From assembly GCA_900754145.1 (NCBI GenBank), contig CAAEBW010000081.1, forward strand, positions 1-6,559: DNA of 6,559 bases, written 5' to 3'. Below, piece after piece: positions 1 through 6,412 of this stretch (position 1 is its first letter; each line of letters begins with the position of its first letter). A program made the translations under genes and the position numbers. Under the pieces are notes generated by a model. That model did not search any database. It was given only the letters and a program-made list of their open reading frames with translations, and had not been told where the DNA came from. This stretch comes from Clostridia bacterium. Lineage in GTDB: Bacteria; Bacillota; Clostridia; Oscillospirales; Acutalibacteraceae.

Positions 1-1
1 C

Positions 2-415
2 TGTGCGGAGCTTCTTAAAAAGCTGCCCGAGTTTGACGTTATCTTAACGCCCGAGGCAAAAAGCATACCGATAGCCTACGAAATGGCAAGGCAGACGGGC
101 AAGCCCTATATAATCGCCCGCAAGGGAATGAAGGTTTATATGCGTAATCCGCTCGAGGTAAACGTTACCTCGATTACGACACAGCACGAACAGCACTTGT
201 TCTTAGGCGAGACCGAGGTTAATATGTTAAAAGGTAAGCGGGTGCTTATTATTGACGACGTTATAAGCACGGGCGAGTCGCTTGCCGCGGTCCGCGAGCT
301 CGTAAAGGAGGCTGGAGGTAAGGAAGCCGCCGCCTGCGCCTTTTTAGCCGAGGGTGACGCCGCAGACAGGGACGATATTATATTTCTTGAAAAGCTTCCG
401 CTCTTTTTTAAATAG
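2..415 (+). CDS. Phosphoribosyltransferase, APRT-like (5' end missing)
   Basis: The reading frame is open from the first complete codon at base 2, so the gene begins before the window; 137 C-terminal residues are visible. The best landmark is the PRPP-binding loop VLIIDDVISTGES (bases 239-277), with the two acidic residues and TG turn typical of type I phosphoribosyltransferases. Upstream, FDVILTPEAKSIPIAYEMA and KPYIIARKG resemble the core of the adenine phosphoribosyltransferase-like family, which transfers a phosphoribosyl group from PRPP to a purine base in the cytosol. Family enzymes are usually 170-190 residues, so about 40-50 residues are probably missing. An internal ATG at base 83 lies after these conserved core segments and has no good ribosome binding site, so it is not the real start. 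The exact base specificity (adenine, xanthine or other) cannot be decided from this fragment. A terminator follows directly, so it is the last gene of its transcript. Confidence 0.85.
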   Translation, partial: CAELLKKLPEFDVILTPEAKSIPIAYEMARQTGKPYIIARKGMKVYMRNPLEVNVTSITTQHEQHLFLGETEVNMLKGKRVLIIDDVISTGESLAAVRELVKEAGGKEAAACAFLAEGDAADRDDIIFLEKLPLFFK

Positions 416-418
416 TCT

Positions 419-456
419 AAAAAAGCCATCGGTTGAAACAGACCGTTGGCTTTTTT
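419..456 (+). terminator. Intrinsic terminator after the phosphoribosyltransferase gene
   Basis: An inverted repeat has a left arm at 419-433 (AAAAAAGCCATCGGT) and a right arm at 442-456 (ACCGTTGGCTTTTTT), with one mismatch and an 8-base loop. The six-T run forms the end of the right arm. It starts four bases after the stop codon. Because the left arm begins with six A, it could also work as a terminator on the opposite strand. Confidence 0.88.
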
Positions 457-506
457 GAGTAGAGAGCTTTTTAAGGTGATTTTCTGCCTGAACGCAATCT
501 AAGTGG

Positions 507-535
507 TTGTTTTTTTAAAAAGAATGTTGTATAAT
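507..535 (+). promoter_or_regulatory. Probable sigma-A promoter of the activase/dehydratase-like pair
   Basis: A perfect -10 hexamer TATAAT lies at 530-535. With the ideal 17-base spacer, the -35 position (507-512) reads TTGTTT, matching only the first three consensus bases. The spacer is T/A-rich. Transcription would start near 542, about 26 bases before the chosen start codon of the next gene. The rest of the 93-base gap after the terminator (457-549) holds no other feature I can support. Confidence 0.65.
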
Positions 536-567
536 AAAACATTATATTAATGGGAGAATATTTAATT

Positions 568-3528
568 ATGGGTAATAAAAGCACCGTGGCTGAGTATTCA
601 CTCGGTATCGATATCGGCTCGACCACGGCAAAAATCGTACTTCGTAAAGGGGAAGAGGTACTTTTTGAGCGTTATGAGCGGCATTTTTCGCAGGTGCGCG
701 AAAAAACAGCGGAGCTGTTGCGCCTTGTAGGCGGGATTCCGGGGGATAGCGAGATTGCCGCCGCGATTTCAGGCTCGGCAGGCTTAGGTCTTGCCGAGGC
801 GGCGCATATCCCGTTTATTCAAGAGGTTTTTGCGACAGGCGAGGTTGTAAAGCTAAAGGAACCCGACACCTCCTGCGTAATAGAATTAGGCGGCGAGGAC
901 GCGAAGATAATCTTCTTTGACGGCGGACTTGACGAGCGTATGAACGGCAGCTGTGCGGGCGGCACGGGCGCTTTTATCGACCAGATGGCGACTCTTTTAA
1001 ACATCACGGTTGACGAGCTTGATAAATTAAGCCTTGACGCGGGAAGACTTTATCCTATAGCGTCCCGTTGCGGCGTTTTCGCTAAGACCGATATTCAGCC
1101 GCTTCTAAATCAAGGCGCGCGGAAAGAGGACGTCGCCGCAAGTATCTATCAGGCGGTGGTAAATCAGACGATTGCCGGACTGGCTCAAGGCAAAAAAATA
1201 GAGGGCAAGGGTCTTTTCTTAGGCGGTCCGCTTTATTACTGCAAGGGGCTGGGTATTCGCTTTAAGAAAACTCTGGGGCTTGATGACGGGCACGCGGTAT
1301 TTCCCGAATACGGGCGTTATGCCGTGGCTTTGGGCGCGTCCTATTATGCCGAAAAACAGCAGGATACATATACTGCCGATTCCCTTATAAAGGCGGTAGA
1401 AAACGCAAGCTCTGTATCTTCGGGCAAGGGAAGATTAAAGCCGCTTTTTGCAAATGAGGACGAGTACAGCGAGTTTGTAAAAAGGCACGCGGAATCCACG
1501 GTAAAAAACGCGGATATTGCCGAATATAAGGGCAAAGCCTACCTCGGAATAGACTGTGGCTCTACCACAACCAAGCTCTGCCTTTTATCAGAAAATAACG
1601 AAATTTTGTATTCCTATTACGCCTCAAATCAGGGCAATCCCGCCCAAATTGTAAGGGAACAGCTTACCGAGATATATTCTCTTTTAGGCGACAGAATTGT
1701 AATTGCCGGCTCTGCCGTTACAGGCTACGGCGAGGAGCTTATTAAGCACGCCTTTTCGGTGGATTACGGCATTGTCGAGACCATCGCCCACTATACCGCC
1801 GCTAAATATTTTGAGCCTGATGTCGGCTTTATTCTCGATATCGGCGGTCAGGATATTAAGTGCTTTAAGATAAGAAACGGCGCTATTGACAGCATTATGT
1901 TAAACGAAGCCTGCTCCTCGGGCTGCGGCTCGTTTCTTGAAACCTTTGCAAAGGCTATGGGCTATTCGATTGAGGACTTTGCCGAAAAGGGACTTCACGG
2001 AAAAGCGCCCGTTGATTTGGGAAGCCGCTGTACCGTATTTATGAATTCTTCGGTTAAGCAGTCGCAAAAGGACGGCGCGTCGGTAGAGGATATTTCGGCG
2101 GGACTGTCAATAAGCGTTGTTAAAAACGCCCTTTATAAGGTTATACGCGCCTCCTCCGCAGATGAGCTGGGTGAAAAAATAGTGGTTCAGGGCGGCACAT
2201 TTTATAATGACGCGGTTCTGCGCGCCTTTGAAAGGGAAATAGGTCACAATGTAATCCGCCCCTCTATTGCGGGACTTATGGGCGCATACGGCGCGGCGCT
2301 TTACTCTAAAAAGTGTACGAAATCGAATATAATCGATAGTGTTAGTCTTAAAAGCTTCGCCCATACCTCAAAATCCGCCGTTTGTCAGGGCTGTACCAAC
2401 CATTGCAGACTGACGGTTAACTCCTTCGGAGACGGCAAGAGGTTTATTTCGGGCAACCAGTGCGAAAAGGGACTGGGAAAAACTGTAACTGAAGAGCCGC
2501 TCCCTAACCTCTACGAATTTAAACGGCATTATCTTACCTCATTAAAGTCCGAGGAGGGAACACGCGGAACTGTAGGTCTGCCGCTGGCGCTCGGTATGTA
2601 CGAATTACTGCCCCTGTGGCACGGAATTTTTACGAAATTAGGCTTTAAGGTTTTGGTTTCTCCGATGTCAACACGGCGCACCTACGAAAAGGGACAGTTT
2701 TCCATTCCGTCGGATACTGCCTGTTATCCCGCAAAGATAATGCACGGTCATATCGAAGCCCTTATTGAGGACGGAGTTGACGCGATTTTTTATCCCTGCC
2801 TTACCTACAATATGGACGAAAAAATGACCGATAATCACTACAACTGCCCTGTTGTAGCCTATTATTCGGAGCTTTTAAAGGGCAATGTCGAGGAGCTTTC
2901 AAGGGTTAAATTCCTCTATCCCTACCTTAATATCAACAATAAGAAGGAGCTTGCTAAGGAACTTTATAACTACCTTTCAAAATTCTTTGACGGAATTACT
3001 AAGACTCAGGTTAAGACGGCGGTGGATTTCGGACTTAATGAATATGACAAATATATGCAGGCTGTAAGGGACGAGGGCGCGAGAGCGCTGGACTTTGCCC
3101 GCAAAAATAACAAGCGCATTATGATTTTGGCGGGCAGACCCTACCATATTGACGCCGAAATCGGCCACGGTATAGACAAGCTTGCAAATACCCTCGGTTT
3201 TGTTGTGGTAAGCGAGGACAGCGTTTTCCGCCTTGCCGAGCCTTTTACGGTTAAGGTCTTAAACCAATGGACCTACCACGCAAGGCTTTACCGCGCGGCG
3301 CGCTATGCCGCGGAGCATAAGGATACCGAGCTTGTGCAGCTGGTCTCCTTCGGATGCGGGGTAGATGCGATAACCACCGACGAGGTACGTTCTATACTCG
3401 AAAGCGCGGGCAAGTACTATACACAGATTAAGATTGACGAGATAACCAACTTAGGCGCGGTTAAAATCAGACTGCGTTCCCTTATAGGAGCACTTGACGA
3501 AAGGAGCGGTGAAAATGGAAGAGCGTAA
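568..3528 (+). CDS. Acyl-CoA dehydratase activase-like protein: two BadF/HgdC ATPase domains plus DUF2229-like region
   Basis: I chose the ATG at 568 (986 residues) over the in-frame ATG at 550 because GGGAGA at 552-557 is a suitably spaced ribosome binding site for 568, while 550 has none. Domain 1 (about residues 10-265) has the ASKHA phosphate loop GIDIGSTTAK, a second nucleotide-site segment ELGGEDAK, and cysteines C129 (NGSCAGGTG) and C168 (SRCGVF). Domain 2 (about 325-590) repeats the pattern: GIDCGSTTTK, DIGGQDIK, C449 (NEACSSGCG) and C488 (SRCTVF). In HgdC-type activases such cysteines hold a [4Fe-4S] cluster between the two subunits of a homodimer, and ATP hydrolysis drives electron transfer to a dehydratase. 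Next comes a cysteine linker, C606xxC609xxxC613 and C632. A DUF2229/COG3580-like region from about 666 to the end contains C719, C744, C760 and C930. The substrate of this family branch is unknown to me. The next gene, overlapping by 14 bp, is the likely partner. Family assignment is firm; the reaction is inferred. Confidence 0.9.
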   Translation: MGNKSTVAEYSLGIDIGSTTAKIVLRKGEEVLFERYERHFSQVREKTAELLRLVGGIPGDSEIAAAISGSAGLGLAEAAHIPFIQEVFATGEVVKLKEPDTSCVIELGGEDAKIIFFDGGLDERMNGSCAGGTGAFIDQMATLLNITVDELDKLSLDAGRLYPIASRCGVFAKTDIQPLLNQGARKEDVAASIYQAVVNQTIAGLAQGKKIEGKGLFLGGPLYYCKGLGIRFKKTLGLDDGHAVFPEYGRYAVALGASYYAEKQQDTYTADSLIKAVENASSVSSGKGRLKPLFANEDEYSEFVKRHAESTVKNADIAEYKGKAYLGIDCGSTTTKLCLLSENNEILYSYYASNQGNPAQIVREQLTEIYSLLGDRIVIAGSAVTGYGEELIKHAFSVDYGIVETIAHYTAAKYFEPDVGFILDIGGQDIKCFKIRNGAIDSIMLNEACSSGCGSFLETFAKAMGYSIEDFAEKGLHGKAPVDLGSRCTVFMNSSVKQSQKDGASVEDISAGLSISVVKNALYKVIRASSADELGEKIVVQGGTFYNDAVLRAFEREIGHNVIRPSIAGLMGAYGAALYSKKCTKSNIIDSVSLKSFAHTSKSAVCQGCTNHCRLTVNSFGDGKRFISGNQCEKGLGKTVTEEPLPNLYEFKRHYLTSLKSEEGTRGTVGLPLALGMYELLPLWHGIFTKLGFKVLVSPMSTRRTYEKGQFSIPSDTACYPAKIMHGHIEALIEDGVDAIFYPCLTYNMDEKMTDNHYNCPVVAYYSELLKGNVEELSRVKFLYPYLNINNKKELAKELYNYLSKFFDGITKTQVKTAVDFGLNEYDKYMQAVRDEGARALDFARKNNKRIMILAGRPYHIDAEIGHGIDKLANTLGFVVVSEDSVFRLAEPFTVKVLNQWTYHARLYRAARYAAEHKDTELVQLVSFGCGVDAITTDEVRSILESAGKYYTQIKIDEITNLGAVKIRLRSLIGALDERSGENGRA

Positions 3529-4834
3529 ATACGTTGAGTTTACCGAAGAAATGCGGAAAACCTACAAGATATTAGCCCCCAATATGCTTCCGCGCCATTT
3601 TAAAATGATGATGCGGGTCTTCAGCAGCTACGGATATAATATCGAGCTGCTCGAAACCACGGGACATAGGATAATCGAAACAGGACTTAAATATGTTCAT
3701 AACGATACCTGCTATCCCGCAATCCTTGTAATAGGTCAGTTTATCGACGCGCTCAAATCGGGAAAATATGACGTGCATAAAACCGCTCTGATATATTTCC
3801 AAACCGGCGGCGGCTGCAGAGCCTCTAATTATATTTTTCTTCTCAGAAAGGCGCTCGAAAAGGCGGGGTACGGCTTTGTTCCCGTAATTTCGATTAACCT
3901 TGCGGGACTTGAAAAGCACTCGGGCTTTAAGCTTACCGTACCGCTTCTGCACCGTCTGTTTTACGCGATTATTTACGGCGATGTGCTGATGAATATTACC
4001 AATCAGTGCAGACCCTACGAGCTTAACAAGGGCGAGACCGATCGTCTTGCGGATAAGTTCACCTTAGAGCTTGCCGACAAAATGCAAACCGAGGGCGTTT
4101 CCTTTAAAAGGGTAAAGGAAAATTGCAAGGAAATGTTAGAAGCCTTTGCTAAAATACCGCGCTCCGATGAAACTAAGGTCAAGGTCGGCGTGGTAGGGGA
4201 GATTTATGTTAAGTATTCGCCCCTTGGCAACAACAATCTTGAGCAATTCCTGCTTGACGAGGGCGCGGAGGTTGTAGTGCCCGGGCTTCTTGACTTCTTT
4301 ATGTACTGCATAGTATCAAATATAACCGATATTTCCCTTTACGGTCTGCATAAAATGCGTAAGCCTCTGCTTGATTTGGTCTTTAAGTATCTTGTAAAAC
4401 AGCAAAAAGAGATTATTGCGCTTATGGAGGAGGACGGAAATTTCGCACCTCCAACGCCTATTACGCATACAATGGAATTGATACAGGACTTTATGGGACT
4501 CGGTACAAAGATGGGTGAGGGCTGGCTTTTGCCCGCCGAAATGCTGGAGCTTAACGACGAGGGTGTGCATAATATTGTCTGCACTCAGCCCTTCGGCTGT
4601 CTGCCCAACCACATTTGCGGCAAGGGTATGATGAAGCCCCTTAAGGAAAAGAATCCCGATATGAACATTGTCGCTATCGATTACGATTCGGGCGCGTCAA
4701 AGGTCAATCAGGAAAACCGTATTAAGCTGATGCTTGCGAACGCACGGGCAAATCTTGAGGAAAAGGAGCGAGAGAACGGCGTTTTGCCCAAAACCGAGGG
4801 TGAAAAGCAAGAAGCTTTTGCAAAAAATGCTTGA
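3515..4834 (+). CDS. HgdB/COG3581-like 2-hydroxyacyl-CoA dehydratase-related protein
   Basis: The start is the ATG at 3515 (439 residues), preceded by AAAGGAG at 3500-3506 with 8 bases spacing. A TTG at 3494 in the same frame lies before that site and is rejected. The gene overlaps the activase-like gene by 14 bp in another frame, which implies translational coupling and a shared complex. No signal peptide or membrane segment is seen, so it is cytosolic. The sequence resembles the C-terminal part of long Clostridial activase/dehydratase fusions (COG3581). Candidate iron-sulfur ligands are C66 (NDTCYPA), C101 (GGGCRAS), C165 (NQCRPYE), C204, C265, and a C-terminal trio C356, C362 and C368 (CTQPFGCLPNHIC). 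The likely role is acceptor of ATP-energised electrons from the activase, as HgdA/HgdB-type dehydratases or double-cubane-cluster proteins are. The substrate is unknown. A true 2-hydroxyacyl-CoA dehydratase normally needs two such subunits, and only one is present here. The last ~30 residues are charged and probably disordered. Confidence 0.85.
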   Translation: MEERKYVEFTEEMRKTYKILAPNMLPRHFKMMMRVFSSYGYNIELLETTGHRIIETGLKYVHNDTCYPAILVIGQFIDALKSGKYDVHKTALIYFQTGGGCRASNYIFLLRKALEKAGYGFVPVISINLAGLEKHSGFKLTVPLLHRLFYAIIYGDVLMNITNQCRPYELNKGETDRLADKFTLELADKMQTEGVSFKRVKENCKEMLEAFAKIPRSDETKVKVGVVGEIYVKYSPLGNNNLEQFLLDEGAEVVVPGLLDFFMYCIVSNITDISLYGLHKMRKPLLDLVFKYLVKQQKEIIALMEEDGNFAPPTPITHTMELIQDFMGLGTKMGEGWLLPAEMLELNDEGVHNIVCTQPFGCLPNHICGKGMMKPLKEKNPDMNIVAIDYDSGASKVNQENRIKLMLANARANLEEKERENGVLPKTEGEKQEAFAKNA

Positions 4835-4859
4835 CAAACCGTTAAATCGGTGCTATTAT
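4831..4859 (+). promoter_or_regulatory. Sigma-A promoter of the T-box/trp transport operon
   Basis: A perfect -35 TTGACA (4831-4836), a 17-base spacer and a -10 TATTAT (4854-4859) preceded by TGC, an extended -10 element, make this the strongest promoter in the window. The TGA stop codon of the preceding gene (4832-4834) lies inside the -35 hexamer. Transcription should begin near 4866, giving an RNA that starts just before the T-box structure. Confidence 0.88.
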
Positions 4860-4879
4860 AACAATAACATATTTTTAAA

Positions 4880-5139
4880 CCTGTGATTAAGAGTAGTAGC
4901 TTTACTTGAACCCTAAAGAGAGCGGCTGACGGTGGAAATGCCGCGGCGGAGAGTATTGTGAATGGACTTATGAGGGCGGTCGAAAGCTTAAATGCAAGTA
5001 GCAACCGACGGGATCCGTACCCGTTATCCGAACGGCTTACATAACGGTGTAAGAAATGAGCGGTCGGTTTTACCGACAACTTGGGTGGTACCGCAGGAAT
5101 TTTAAGTCTTGTCCCATTTTTATGGGATAAGACTTTTTT
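4880..5139 (+). promoter_or_regulatory. T-box leader, tRNA-Trp specific
   Basis: This RNA element senses tRNA charging and controls transcription of the operon. The base of stem I can form from 4887-4891 with 4987-4991. The AGTA specifier-loop element is at about 4895-4898, the conserved AGAGAG segment at 4917-4922, and the distal GCGGC/GCCGC stem at 4922-4926/4940-4944. The 3' side of the specifier loop reads GAA-TGG-A, with TGG at 4963-4965 followed five bases later by TGAG, the spacing I recall for the B. subtilis glyQS leader. UGG is the tryptophan codon. A stem II region is near 5008-5035 and a stem III hairpin at 5063-5077. The canonical T-box sequence, GGGTGGTACCGC, is at 5083-5094. 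The antiterminator forms from 5082-5085 with 5113-5116 and 5093-5098 with 5107-5112, leaving the UGGUACC bulge (5086-5092) to pair with the tRNA acceptor end. Stem I boundaries are approximate; class and specifier are well supported. Confidence 0.93.
5104..5139 (+). terminator. T-box regulated intrinsic terminator
   Basis: A 14-bp stem pairs 5104-5117 (AAGTCTTGTCCCAT) with 5122-5135 (ATGGGATAAGACTT), with one G-U pair and a four-T loop, followed by a six-T run (5134-5139). Its left arm is shared with the antiterminator (bases 5107-5116), so the two structures exclude each other as in other transcriptional T-boxes. No other terminator is seen between the dehydratase-like gene and here, so it may also stop read-through from upstream. 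Confidence 0.92.
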
Positions 5140-5158
5140 GATTTTGGAGGAGAATTTT

Positions 5159-5197
5159 ATGATTTTATTAACCAAACGATGGCGTGCTTATCTTTAA
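5159..5197 (+). CDS. Possible 12-codon leader peptide with one Trp codon
   Basis: Between the T-box terminator and the binding-protein gene lies ATG followed by eleven codons and TAA, reading MILLTKRWRAYL. It is preceded by GGAGGAG (5146-5152) six bases upstream of the ATG, the closest match to the ribosome consensus in this region and stronger than the site used by the next gene. Codon 8 is TGG (5180-5182), matching the amino acid sensed by the T-box. A 6-bp hairpin, TGCTTA (5185-5190) with TAAGCA (5195-5200), starts just after the Trp codon and includes the stop codon. The frame differs from that of the next gene, and its stop is 22 bases before that gene's ribosome binding site. It could be a translated leader that couples translation to tryptophan supply, or a chance short frame; one Trp codon is weak evidence on its own. 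Confidence 0.5.
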   Translation: MILLTKRWRAYL

Positions 5198-5234
5198 GCA
5201 ATTAAAAACAATAAATTTTAAGGAGAAAATTATT

Positions 5235-6209
5235 ATGAAAAACATTAAAAAAATCATTGCTTTTGTATTAACCTTAACTCTTGTATTTGCCTTTGCCGGC
5301 TGCGGCTCTAAGCAAGACGGCGGCTCTGCCAAAAAGACGATCGGTATTATTCAGTTCGGCTCCCACGCTTCGCTTAACAACTGCTATGACGGTATTATGA
5401 AGGGACTTAAGGAAAACGGTATCAATACAGATGATTACAATATCGAATATGTAAACAGCAACTTTGACCCCAGCGTTTCCCAGACCCAGTCTAACAACCT
5501 CGTAAACAAAAAGGCGGCTGTGATTATTGCTATCGCGACTCCGTCCGCAGTTGCCGCCGCAAATGCCGCCGCAGATAAGGATGTACCCGTTGTATACTGC
5601 GCTATTACGGATTCTACTGTAATGGATAATTACGATAATGTTACCGGCTCTTCCGATATTCCGAACTTTGAAAAGCAGTTAGAGGTAGTAACCGCCTTTA
5701 TGAATAAGACTGCGCTTAAAATCGGCGTGCTCTACTCAACCGAGGAATCAAGCTCTCCCGTTCAGGTGGAAAACCTTAAGACAGCGGCTAAGAAGTATGA
5801 GGGAATGGAAATTCTTGATTCTGCCGTAGCCGACATCAACACCATAGACGCTAAAACCAACGAGCTTATTGAAAGAGGTGTTGATTGCTTTGTAAACCTG
5901 CTTGACAACACGGTTGTCGGCAAGCTTGAAACAAATATATTACCTATTACCAACGAAAAGAAAATCCCTGTTTTCGGCTCTGAAATCGAGCAGGTAAAGG
6001 TCGGCTGTGCGGCGAGCGCTTCTATTGACTATATAGACGTAGGCGCGTCTGCAGGCAAGGCGGCGGCGGAAATCTTAGGCGGCAAGAGTGCGTCCGATAT
6101 CCCCGTAGCCTACATCACCGAGCCTACAAACTATTATAACAGCAAGGTCTGCGAAGAATTGGGACTTACTGTTCCTACCACCGTTACAGCGGAAGATGTA
6201 GCGAAATAA
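5235..6209 (+). CDS. trpX: Tryptophan ABC transporter substrate-binding lipoprotein (TrpX-like)
   Basis: The start is the ATG at 5235 (324 residues), with AAGGAG at 5220-5225. A GTG at 5184 in the same frame would put 17 non-signal residues before the signal peptide and is rejected. Residues 1-22 form a lipoprotein signal: basic MKNIKK, a hydrophobic core, and the lipobox FAGC with C23 as the lipidated cysteine. The mature protein, anchored on the outer face of the membrane, belongs to the ABC_sub_bind (PF04392) family with a type I periplasmic-binding fold: TIGIIQFGSHASLNNCYDGI near the start, then the AAVIIAIATPSAVAAANAAA and VPVVYCAITD segments. The tryptophan assignment rests mainly on the tRNA-Trp T-box in front and on the known trpXYZ arrangement; PF04392 proteins also bind other ligands. 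A permease gene follows after a structured repeat. Translation may be influenced by the small Trp-containing frame upstream. Confidence 0.88.
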   Translation: MKNIKKIIAFVLTLTLVFAFAGCGSKQDGGSAKKTIGIIQFGSHASLNNCYDGIMKGLKENGINTDDYNIEYVNSNFDPSVSQTQSNNLVNKKAAVIIAIATPSAVAAANAAADKDVPVVYCAITDSTVMDNYDNVTGSSDIPNFEKQLEVVTAFMNKTALKIGVLYSTEESSSPVQVENLKTAAKKYEGMEILDSAVADINTIDAKTNELIERGVDCFVNLLDNTVVGKLETNILPITNEKKIPVFGSEIEQVKVGCAASASIDYIDVGASAGKAAAEILGGKSASDIPVAYITEPTNYYNSKVCEELGLTVPTTVTAEDVAK

Positions 6210-6225
6210 TTACCCACAGTATTTC

Positions 6226-6353
6226 GCCTCCCTTGTGTAAAGGGAGGCGGCACGGCGTAAGCCGTGACGGAGGGATTGATAATACTTTAATAAAGCTTTT
6301 TCAGACAATCCCTCAGTCAGTTTCACTGACAGCTCCCTTTACACAAGGGAGCC
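6226..6353. repeat. 128-bp palindromic intergenic element with cruciform/cloverleaf fold
   Basis: The outer arms, CTCCCTTGTGTAAAGGGAG at 6228-6246 and its exact reverse complement at 6333-6351, are 19 bases each, and each arm is itself a small palindrome. Inside are hairpin CACGGC-GTAA-GCCGTG (6251-6266), inner arm GAGGGATTG (6270-6278), a 27-base A/T-rich centre, inner arm CAATCCCTC (6306-6314) and hairpin GTCAGT-TTC-ACTGAC (6316-6330). Full pairing gives a four-way structure with two opposed side hairpins. It has no room for a protein gene and resembles non-autonomous hairpin/MITE-like repeats I recall from gut Clostridia; copy number cannot be seen here. The hairpin at 6332-6352 is followed by CTTTT and could terminate weakly. 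I find no clear target-site duplication. Confidence 0.85.
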
Positions 6354-6412
6354 TTTTGGACGAAACATCTTTATTAGAAATTATTAAAAAATATTAATAA
6401 GGGAAATGTTAT

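Noticed and set aside
136..429. 97-codon minus-strand open frame opposite the phosphoribosyltransferase gene
   Set aside because: It overlaps a clear PRPP-binding coding sequence and runs through its terminator; no independent support.
3572..3952. 126-codon minus-strand open frame
   Set aside because: It is fully inside the conserved dehydratase-like gene, and its translation shows no domain signal; it is a shadow frame.
4838..4851. Short dyad ACCG-TTAAAT-CGGT within the promoter spacer, possible operator
   Set aside because: The arms are only four bases, the centre is not symmetric, and the T-box already explains regulation; such a dyad is expected by chance.
4708..5175. 155-codon minus-strand open frame across the T-box region
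   Set aside because: It lies over the end of the dehydratase-like gene, the promoter and a well-formed T-box on the + strand; the translation shows no recognisable domain, and the frame is explained by base composition.
5214..5231. AATTTT/AAAATT arms placing the trpX ribosome binding site in a loop
   Set aside because: Six A-T pairs alone are too weak to matter, and the site would be exposed in the loop rather than hidden.
6226..6353. CRISPR array
   Set aside because: There is one palindromic unit with inverted, not direct, repeats and no regular spacers.
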